The notes beneath the pieces are model-generated. The model was not told the DNA's origin. It saw only the letters and a program-made list of their open reading frames with translations, and ran no database searches. Positions 1-4,992 of a stretch of DNA of 11,292 bases are shown one piece after another. How positions within the stretch are numbered: position 1 is the first letter of the stretch; every line of letters begins with the position of its first letter. The stretch spans positions 1 to 11,292 of the forward strand of contig JAEZNC010000015.1 of NCBI GenBank assembly GCA_023441905.1, read 5' to 3'. The position numbers and the translations under genes are program-made. Origin of the DNA: Bacillota bacterium (lineage in GTDB: Bacteria > Bacillota > Clostridia > Christensenellales > SZUA-584).

Positions 1-17
1 ATTTTAAAGCCATCCAT

Positions 18-67
18 TAAGAATAAATAATAATGGTCACCGGATTTAATAACCAGTGACCATTATT
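18..67 (-). terminator. Rho-independent terminator of the Gly-rich repeat gene
   Basis: A perfect 12-bp inverted repeat (29-40 with 56-67, AATAATGGTCAC and its complement) encloses a 15-nt loop. On the minus strand it is followed by a T-rich tract (28 down to 18, ATTTATTCTTA). It lies about 30 bases after the stop of the gene ending at 99. The T tract is broken and the upper stem is AT-rich, so efficiency is uncertain. It might also work for plus-strand transcripts entering from outside the window. Confidence 0.6.
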
Positions 68-98
68 TTAAATTGGATTAAACTAGTGTGGAGCTTAA

Positions 99-599
99 TC
101 AAACATCCTCCATGTCGTCCATATCCATGTCATAATCGGCCATATCATCATAATCAGGCATGGTGTCCCAACCGCCCGGAATACCATACCAGCCGTCCAT
201 CTCACTCTGAGATGACGCAAAGCCATCATAAAAGCCGCCATAGCTGCACCGGCCAAATCTGTCGCAGCACCGGCCAAATCTGTCGCAGCATCTGCCGAAC
301 TCATCTATCCAAAAACAGCGGCCTGTCGGAAAACCGAAATTTACCGGGAAGAAGAAAAATCTCGGGAAACGCTGTCTCATCGGAAACGGTCTTGGGAAGC
401 GCCTGCCGGGGAAACCGCCGCGAGGGCCACCGCCGGGGAAACCGCCGCGAGGGCCGCCGCCCGGGAAACCGCCGCGAGGGCCGCCGCCCGGGAAACCGCC
501 ACGAGGACCGCCGCCCGGGAAACCGCCGCGGGGACCGCCGCCGCGGCCGCGTTGAACCATCTGCTGGCTGCCGTAAGATGTATTCATACCATCTGGCAT
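99..599 (-). CDS. Low-complexity RGG/GFP-repeat, Cys- and Asp-rich protein; candidate spore coat or exosporium protein
   Basis: A 166-residue protein I cannot assign to a family. ATG at 599 is chosen because AAAGGAG lies 8 nt upstream; an adjacent TTG (602) is less likely. Layout: a short polar N-terminus (1-18); five tandem copies of GGGPRGGFP (about 19-64); an Arg/Phe/Pro stretch (65-91) with a run of four Phe; a Cys repeat FGRCCDR-FGRCCDR-FGRC (101-118); a Gly/Tyr linker; and an acidic Met/Asp tail (148-166). There is no signal peptide or membrane segment, and it is probably largely disordered. Cys-rich, repeat-built, self-assembling proteins are common in clostridial spore coats and exosporium, and the sigma-K-like promoter upstream fits that. 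Function is inference. A non-sporulation RNA-binding or condensate-forming role through RGG motifs is the alternative. Confidence 0.8.
   Translation of the reverse strand: MPDGMNTSYGSQQMVQRGRGGGPRGGFPGGGPRGGFPGGGPRGGFPGGGPRGGFPGGGPRGGFPGRRFPRPFPMRQRFPRFFFFPVNFGFPTGRCFWIDEFGRCCDRFGRCCDRFGRCSYGGFYDGFASSQSEMDGWYGIPGGWDTMPDYDDMADYDMDMDDMEDV
247..288 (-). repeat. Two exact 21-bp direct repeats encoding FGRCCDR
   Basis: The 21-bp unit at 247-267 is repeated exactly at 268-288. A diverged third copy follows (289 to about 305, FGRC context). In the protein this gives a heptad with paired cysteines, so five Cys fall within residues 104-118. Exact identity at the DNA level suggests recent unit duplication. 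Confidence 0.9.
409..543 (-). repeat. Five 27-bp tandem repeats encoding GGGPRGGFP
   Basis: Five head-to-tail 27-bp units start at 409, 436, 463, 490 and 517. Units 2 and 3 are nearly identical, and the others differ by a few, mainly third-position, bases. The array is far richer in GC than the flanks. Each unit encodes Gly3-Pro-Arg-Gly2-Phe-Pro. The copy number is likely to vary between strains through slippage or recombination. Confidence 0.92.
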
Positions 600-648
600 C
601 AAAAAAACTCCTTTCTGTTATAAACACAAACAAGACTGCTTGCTGGTG

Positions 649-677
649 TATACTATGAGTTTCTATGATATTTGGTT
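649..677 (-). promoter_or_regulatory. Candidate sigma-K (mother-cell sporulation) promoter
   Basis: On the minus strand, AACC (677-674) is followed 16 nt later by CATAGTATA (657-649). This fits the published sigma-K pattern as I recall it, a -35 of mACm and a -10 of CATAnnnTA at about 16-17 nt spacing. The predicted start point near 641 leaves a leader of about 40 nt before the ATG at 599. No comparable sigma-A promoter was found in this 130-nt gap. Sigma-E and sigma-K -10 elements are alike, so sigma-E use cannot be excluded. Confidence 0.5.
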
Positions 678-733
678 CTTTAAGAGTTGACTTATGACAA
701 GGAGGCCTCCTTTCCATGCTCGCTCCTTTTAGA

Positions 734-1705
734 TTAACTATCTGATGCGATATTCCATTTTCCGCATCGGTCGCCCCAATTGGCTATAAAACTGTCGTCG
801 GATTTGATGCGAACCACTTCGCACATATTGGCACAGCCGCTGCAGGTAAAGCTTTCGGCAGTAAAAGTGCGGCTCATGTTTTCAAACCCCATAAAGCTTG
901 TTTTTCGTCCGGACAGCCGAATTTCATCATAAGCAAGCAGTGCCGCGCCGTAAGCGCCCATTACATCGAAATGCTGCGGGATAATGATTTTCTTATTCAG
1001 TGCTTTTTCGAACGCGGCAAGGATGCCGATGTTGGCGGCAACACCGCCCTGAAAGAGTATCGGTCCGCAGATCGTTTTCCCTTTTGCTAGGTTGTTTAAA
1101 TAATTGCGGACAAGCGCGTCGCATAGCCCGGCAATGATATCCTCGGCGCTGTGGCCCGCCTGCTGCTTGCTGATCATGTCGGACTCTGCGAAAACGGCGC
1201 AGCGACCCGCAATACGCACGGGCGACTTTGCGCGCAGCGCATAACCGCCGAAATCTTCTATGGGTATTTCAAGCCGTGATGCCTGCCTGTCGAGAAAGGA
1301 GCCCGTTCCGGCCGCACAGACGGAATTCATTGAAAAGTCACAGACGATACCGTTTTCCATCAAAATAATTTTAGAATCCTGCCCGCCGATTTCCAGTATG
1401 GTCTTAACCTCCGGTACCACATGGCACGCGGCGGCTGCATGAGCGGTGATCTCGTTTTTCATGATATCCGCGCCGATAATCGCTCCGGCAAGCTGACGGC
1501 CGCTGCCTGTTGTTCCCGCGCCGATGACCATAACATCTGAACCAATCTTGCTTTTCAAAGATGCCATACCTGCAACAATTGCTTCGATCGGCCGTCCGTT
1601 TGTTCTTAAATAAAGCTTTTCAACCACCTTGCCGTCACTATCGATCAGAACAAGATTGGTGCTGACGGAACCAACATCAATGCCAAGGCATAGTTCGTTT
1701 GTCAT
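734..1705 (-). CDS. BcrAD/BadFG-type ATPase, 2-hydroxyacyl-CoA dehydratase activase family (HgdC-like)
   Basis: A 323-residue ASKHA-fold ATPase. The N-terminal phosphate-binding motif GIDVGSVSTN (8-17), GAGTTGSGR (62-70) and IGGQDSK (106-112) are clear. Cys130 (NSVCAAGTGSFLD) and Cys169 (AGRCAVFAESD) match the ligands that hold one [4Fe-4S] cluster between two subunits in HgdC-type activases, which use ATP to push an electron at very low potential into a partner. After the ATPase comes a tail with CSGCANMC (288-295) and GDRCG (311-315). This resembles the junction that joins activase and DUF2229 domains in giant fusion proteins. ATG at 1705 has AAAGGAG 10 nt upstream and overlaps the previous gene's stop (ATGA). 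It is the last gene of the operon. The substrate is unknown. Confidence 0.9.
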   Translation of the reverse strand: MTNELCLGIDVGSVSTNLVLIDSDGKVVEKLYLRTNGRPIEAIVAGMASLKSKIGSDVMVIGAGTTGSGRQLAGAIIGADIMKNEITAHAAAACHVVPEVKTILEIGGQDSKIILMENGIVCDFSMNSVCAAGTGSFLDRQASRLEIPIEDFGGYALRAKSPVRIAGRCAVFAESDMISKQQAGHSAEDIIAGLCDALVRNYLNNLAKGKTICGPILFQGGVAANIGILAAFEKALNKKIIIPQHFDVMGAYGAALLAYDEIRLSGRKTSFMGFENMSRTFTAESFTCSGCANMCEVVRIKSDDSFIANWGDRCGKWNIASDS

Positions 1706-2799
1706 GCCGATTTTACTCCTTTTCTGCGCCGCATCTGCAGCATATCGACGAAAGCTTCTATTCTTGTCACATACCCGGCTTCGCCTGTCATTTCATCAAC
1801 CACCAATGTTAAAACAGGAAAGTTATCGCGCTGCCGGATGGACGGAAGCACCGCCTTGACAACGATCTCGGGCATACAGCCGAGCGGATAAACCTGTATG
1901 GCACCGTCGAAGCCGCGGCTTTGGCAAAGCAGCGCATGGCCGATTGATTCCCTTGCGTGACCGCCCGCATTGAACGGCAGATATGCTTTGGCATATCTGT
2001 TTATAATGGGGGAATTAAACCGCAAAGGCTTTGCGGCGAGGTCTTTGAGCCACCAGCTGGGCGTTATCAGCCGACTCGTTGCCACGCCCATATCCATCAG
2101 CCTGTCTTCGATAAAGAGATTTGCAAACGGTTCGATCATCGAATAGATTTCACCGATCAGCGCTATTTTTAGCGGCTGCCTTCCGGGGTCTGTAGGCACC
2201 GCGTCCAATTGACGGTGGTATTCAACGAGGGTTTTGTGCATGTCTTCGGGCGTGCGGCCATGATCGAGCCGATCATGGCATTGCATCAACAGCCTCTTGC
2301 AAGTGCCTGTATTTTCTTCGTATGCGGCAAGCCAATGCGCTTTTTCGTCCAGACCGTCCGCCAGCGACAGAATATGTATGGCTTGTTTTAAAGCCAGCAT
2401 TTTTTTGTGCGCGCTCAGGGAACTGGCGCCGGATATCAGGCCGATTCGCCGCATCAGTTCTTTTGCGCCGACTGCCGCGGGCGCATCAATCACGATGGTG
2501 CGAATTTGAGATCCGGCTTTTTTCAGCAGCTTCATCTGAAGCTCACAATATTCTCCGAAACGGCATGGGCCGCAGCTGCCCGTTATCAGTATTGTATCGG
2601 CACCTTTTTGAATACAGTCCGTATAGCTGCCCATGAATATCTTAAACGGCAGGCAGATTTCTTCCGGCGATAAACCGGTGCCGGTTTGCAAGGTATGCTT
2701 ATTGATCTTATCCGGCATCACATACGGGATATGAACCGCCTCAAAGAATGCCTTGGCGGCAAGGCAAATGTTGCCCATGCGCGGGAAGGTGATGATCAT
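1702..2799 (-). CDS. HgdB-like 2-hydroxyacyl-CoA dehydratase/activase-related protein (COG3581-like)
   Basis: A 365-residue soluble protein. Start ATG at 2799 is chosen for the perfect AAGGAGG 7 nt upstream and because homologues begin with an ITFP-MGN motif, seen here at residues 3-10. Cysteines sit at 49 (EEICLP), 62, 76, 79 and 85 (SCGPCRFGEYC) and 308 (YPLGCMPE), a spacing that suggests an iron-sulfur site like those in HgdB, BcrB/C and double-cubane proteins. The C-terminus carries DEMTGEAGYVTRIEAF (335-350), shared with the gene upstream. It is the middle gene of the operon, overlapping its neighbours by 59 nt and 4 nt. The likely role is electron acceptor or catalytic partner of the activase encoded next. 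No acyl-CoA or carbon-metabolism gene nearby reveals a substrate. Confidence 0.82.
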   Translation of the reverse strand: MIITFPRMGNICLAAKAFFEAVHIPYVMPDKINKHTLQTGTGLSPEEICLPFKIFMGSYTDCIQKGADTILITGSCGPCRFGEYCELQMKLLKKAGSQIRTIVIDAPAAVGAKELMRRIGLISGASSLSAHKKMLALKQAIHILSLADGLDEKAHWLAAYEENTGTCKRLLMQCHDRLDHGRTPEDMHKTLVEYHRQLDAVPTDPGRQPLKIALIGEIYSMIEPFANLFIEDRLMDMGVATSRLITPSWWLKDLAAKPLRFNSPIINRYAKAYLPFNAGGHARESIGHALLCQSRGFDGAIQVYPLGCMPEIVVKAVLPSIRQRDNFPVLTLVVDEMTGEAGYVTRIEAFVDMLQMRRRKGVKSA

Positions 2800-3703
2800 G
2801 CTGCATCCTCCTTTTGAGCATATCTGTAAACGCTTCGATCCTCGTATCAAGCGCGGCTTCTCCGGTGTGCTCGTCCAGCTTTAAAACCATATAGGGCAGA
2901 GATCCGATATCGTGCTTGATCAGCTCGGTGAACCCCGAATCGACACCGCACGAAAAGGTAGAAAGATAAATGATGCCGTCAACAGCGCCTCGCTTAAACA
3001 GGCTGATGGCCGAACCGTAATACTCCCTTGCAAAATACCAAAACGGCGGCTTGAAAAGACTGACTGTTTCCATGGCTTTTTCATATTTGCTCACACTCTC
3101 GTATGTCACGACACCGACGTCCAAAGCGCGCAGCTTATCGATGATATTCATATTAACGAATGCGTCGTGAACGATATAAGAGTGTCCGATCAGCGCAACC
3201 CGGTACGCATAGCCTTCATCACATATGCCGGCAAGTGACGCCGTTTGCTTTCTGAAGGCGCTCTCAAAGGCCGGTTCCGTTTCCCTTGCGCTTTGTGATA
3301 TGATGCGGCCCGCCCGAAAAGACCATTTGCGCAGACTCTTCTCATCGAAAGAAAACACGGGGGGGTCGATGAGCAGAGGCAAATTCGCGACGCTGTTTTG
3401 CACCGTTTCAACGAGGCCGCATATCATGGGGCACAGCTTTTGCCCTTTTTCGAGGCTTAAATAATGAGGCAACAGCAGATAATCACATCTCGACTTAAGC
3501 CAACACACATGCCCGTGAAACACCTTTACGGGCAGGCAGGCATCATCCACGCAGCTCTTGACACCTTCATCGAGTATCTGCTTATTGGTATCGGGCGACA
3601 CCACCACATTTAAACCGAGCTCGGAAAAAAAGTTCTCAGTGAAAATATGGTGATTAAAATACAGCAGACCTTTTGGTATCCCCACAGTTAAGTTGCTTAT
3701 CAT
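2741..3703 (-). CDS. DUF2229-type acyl-CoA dehydratase activase-related protein
   Basis: A 320-residue protein. The reading frame is open back to a TTG at 3763, but ATG at 3703 puts the family-typical opening (VGIPKGLLYF, 7-16) right at the N-terminus. Its ribosome site (AAAAGATAAAAAC) is weak. Motifs: SCVDDACLPVKVFHGH (50-65), LCPMIC (90-95), STFSCG (248-253) and DEHTGEAALDTRIEAF (277-292). The Cys set (51, 56, 91, 95, 252) could bind an iron-sulfur cluster. The last 24 residues (297-320) are read from DNA that also carries the next gene's ribosome site and start, and look like non-family sequence. It is the first gene of the operon. I found no convincing sigma-A promoter for it between 3704 and 3860. 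Confidence 0.8.
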   Translation of the reverse strand: MISNLTVGIPKGLLYFNHHIFTENFFSELGLNVVVSPDTNKQILDEGVKSCVDDACLPVKVFHGHVCWLKSRCDYLLLPHYLSLEKGQKLCPMICGLVETVQNSVANLPLLIDPPVFSFDEKSLRKWSFRAGRIISQSARETEPAFESAFRKQTASLAGICDEGYAYRVALIGHSYIVHDAFVNMNIIDKLRALDVGVVTYESVSKYEKAMETVSLFKPPFWYFAREYYGSAISLFKRGAVDGIIYLSTFSCGVDSGFTELIKHDIGSLPYMVLKLDEHTGEAALDTRIEAFTDMLKRRMQHDHHLPAHGQHLPCRQGIL

Positions 3704-3791
3704 GTTTTTATCTTTTGCCGGGCATAAAAAAAATATGCGGAGATATAAAAGGCTATCGTTCAAAAGTGACTTTACATCAATCTATCGGCTA

Positions 3792-3857
3792 CACAATAGG
3801 TTAAAGTATAAACGGACGCATCAACGTGCTCGATCAAATAGTCGCAAATCTATTGTG
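3792..3857. repeat. Inverted repeat CACAATAG...CTATTGTG; possible RNA stem or operator
   Basis: CACAATAG at 3792-3799 is complementary to CTATTGTG at 3850-3857. Pairing extends inward by one G-T and two A-T pairs, giving an 11-pair stem around a loop of about 44 nt. CAAATAG at 3835-3841 could pair with the same right arm in a competing smaller hairpin. It could be the closing helix of a small RNA ended by the terminator at 3884-3917, or a binding site in the leader of the minus-strand operon. Confidence 0.4.
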
Positions 3858-3883
3858 GGCGTATTTTAATTTGCCGGCAATCG

Positions 3884-3917
3884 AACGCAGGAAGCATCGG
3901 GTTTCCTGCGTTTTTTT
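3884..3917 (+). terminator. Strong plus-strand Rho-independent terminator without an obvious gene
   Basis: A perfect 10-bp stem (AACGCAGGAA 3884-3893 with 3903-3912) with a 9-nt loop is followed by a run of seven T (3911-3917). The T tract is only on the plus-strand side, so it ends rightward transcription. No rightward gene lies upstream: the neighbouring operon runs leftward. It may end a small RNA or antisense transcript, or be left over from a lost gene. Confidence 0.8.
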
Positions 3918-4116
3918 GTAGGATTTCGTTTGCATTCCATCAGAAGTCTATATATGAGTTTGGGGTATCGACATTGTTATCGAACTGGTTGGAATCAGCC
4001 ATCAAAGACCGAAGTTTGCATTTAAATCTGCCTAACATTGCAGTCACAGGCCAGCCAATGCTAATAATTTATAAATTCAGTGTATGCCCGTTTTTAAGTC
4101 ACATGCGTTTATTGTG

Positions 4117-4145
4117 TTTACATGCGAATTCACATCAACTATAAT
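4117..4145 (+). promoter_or_regulatory. Near-consensus sigma-A promoter of the GtrA-family gene
   Basis: TTTACA (4117-4122), a 17-nt spacer and a perfect TATAAT (4140-4145). The predicted transcript start near 4152 leaves a leader of about 30 nt before the ATG at 4183, and makes upstream in-frame starts such as 4084 impossible for this promoter. Confidence 0.82.
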
Positions 4146-4182
4146 AAATGAGATACAAATGACAACAAATTGGGGGATCGCC

Positions 4183-4686
4183 ATGAATTATGAGCAGAAT
4201 CAGCCAATCAAATTATCCAAGAAACAAAACGCCTTTCAATTCATCAAGTTCACGCTTTTTTCTGCGTCGGCGGGATTGATACAGATCGGCAGCTTTACGC
4301 TTCTCAACGAACTGGCTGGATTGCCGTATTGGCCTTGCTACCTATTTGCGCTGGTTTTGTCGGTCGTCTACAATTTTACTATCAACCGACGGTTTACCTT
4401 TAAATCAACCGCCAATTTTCCGCTGGCCATGCTGAAGGTGTTCGCGTACTATTGCGTTTTCACACCATTGTCTACGTGGTGGGGCGACGCTTTAACGAGT
4501 GTCGGCTGGAACGATTATATCGTTCTGGTGGGGACGATGGTCATCAATTTCGTTACCGAGTTTTTATTTACGCGTTTTGTGGTTTACCGCCATTCAATCA
4601 ATACGAATGAGCTTGGTAAAAAAGAAAACAAAAAGTATGCCATAGAGGGACAGGAGCCGCTCTCGCAAACGACTGAACAGATTTAA
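4183..4686 (+). CDS. GtrA-family four-helix membrane protein
   Basis: A 167-residue protein of the GtrA family, small membrane proteins proposed to flip or help move lipid-linked sugars for cell-surface polysaccharide synthesis. Four hydrophobic segments are visible: about 20-41, 48-65, 80-98 and 112-132. Family motifs are NFTINRRFTF (64-73) after helix 2 and NFVTEFLFTRFVVYR (122-136) in helix 4. A hydrophilic tail of about 30 residues follows. ATG at 4183 is preferred over 4084 and 4159 because it follows GGGGGA at 4172-4177 and sits behind the promoter at 4117-4145. No glycosyltransferase partner is in the window; it appears to be a single-gene unit. The lipid-sugar it handles cannot be told from the sequence. 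Confidence 0.87.
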   Translation: MNYEQNQPIKLSKKQNAFQFIKFTLFSASAGLIQIGSFTLLNELAGLPYWPCYLFALVLSVVYNFTINRRFTFKSTANFPLAMLKVFAYYCVFTPLSTWWGDALTSVGWNDYIVLVGTMVINFVTEFLFTRFVVYRHSINTNELGKKENKKYAIEGQEPLSQTTEQI

Positions 4687-4926
4687 TTTTTTTCTTGCAT
4701 GCAACGGCAAATGATCCATCGATTTGAAATGAGCTGATATCGCGATATAGGTGATGCGGTTCATTTTTTATTATGTCTTTTATGTTCGCGGTATCACTGA
4801 TATTCAGTTTGCTGCAACAGCAATACAGTCCAAGCAAGGTTATTAATAATGCCAGCAATGTGGTGTGATTACATGCATTTGTGCTATTGTTGTCAGCGTA
4901 ATATGGTATCATTGACAGTTTTCATA
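4687..4926. other. Intergenic region with perfect palindromes and a weak terminator
   Basis: No gene is supported here. Perfect palindromes occur at 4695-4704 (TTGCATGCAA) and 4737-4748 (ATATCGCGATAT). AAATGA (4727-4732) pairs with TCATTT (4761-4766) around the second palindrome and runs into TTTTTT, so this may be an imperfect terminator for the GtrA gene. A perfect TTGACA at 4912-4917 lacks a good -10 at normal spacing. Confidence 0.45.
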
Positions 4927-4955
4927 TTGCAAACATGACGTAACAATAGTAGAAT
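4927..4955 (+). promoter_or_regulatory. Probable sigma-A promoter of the cellulase unit
   Basis: TTGCAA (4927-4932), exactly 17 nt, then TAGAAT (4950-4955, five of six consensus bases). Transcription would start near 4962 and leave a 31-nt leader before the GH5 gene. A consensus TTGACA 15 nt further upstream (4912-4917) has no matching -10. Confidence 0.55.
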
Positions 4956-4966
4956 AAGGTAAATCT

Positions 4967-4981
4967 TCGAAAACGATTAAG
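4967..4981 (+). promoter_or_regulatory. Possible catabolite-responsive (cre-like) or LacI-family operator
   Basis: TCGAAAACGATTAAG matches the Firmicutes cre pattern (WTGAAARCGNTTWCA) at most positions, missing the second base and the last two. It lies just downstream of the predicted start point, where CcpA or a LacI-family repressor would block transcription. Carbon-source control is common for cellulase genes. The symmetry is imperfect, so this is tentative. Confidence 0.3.
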
Positions 4982-4992
4982 TTGGTGGAACA

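Larger units (their letters stand above)
3704..4116. other. Long intergenic region with inverted repeat and orphan terminator
   Basis: No credible gene is visible here. The left part should hold the promoter and leader of the minus-strand activase operon, but no clear -35/-10 pair was found. It contains an inverted repeat at 3792-3857 and a plus-strand terminator at 3884-3917 (listed separately). The stretch 3918-4116 is AT-rich, with no repeat, tRNA-like cloverleaf or open frame that I can support. Confidence 0.6.

Noticed and set aside
409..543. Tandem repeats as a CRISPR array
   Set aside because: The 27-bp units are directly adjacent with no spacers and are in frame within a coding gene.
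56..658. Plus-strand frame of 200 codons opposite the Gly-rich gene
   Set aside because: It is kept open by the repeat composition of the opposite strand, lacks a ribosome site and has no protein-like features.
699..712. Perfect palindrome AAGGAGGCCTCCTT
   Set aside because: It looks like a terminator stem for the activase operon, but there is no loop and no T run on either strand. It may only be a chance ribosome-site-like palindrome.
301..717. Arg/Pro-rich frame on the minus strand starting at ATG 717 behind AAAAGGAG, overlapping the Gly-rich gene in another frame
   Set aside because: The start has a good ribosome site, but most of the frame is the out-of-frame reading of the 27-bp repeats, and the sigma-K-like promoter lies downstream of its start. 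A short peptide from read-through transcripts is possible but unsupported.
3771..3812. TTTACA and TATAAA as a plus-strand promoter for the candidate small RNA
   Set aside because: Spacing and -10 quality are poor in every register tried, so no promoter was annotated.
3871..3912. Possible tRNA T-arm around CAATCGAACGC
   Set aside because: No acceptor, D or anticodon stems could be found; the sequence is part of the terminator hairpin.
4598..4912. Minus-strand frame of 104 codons overlapping the GtrA end
   Set aside because: No ribosome site, odd composition, partly antisense to the real gene, and covers the palindromes and AT-rich gap.
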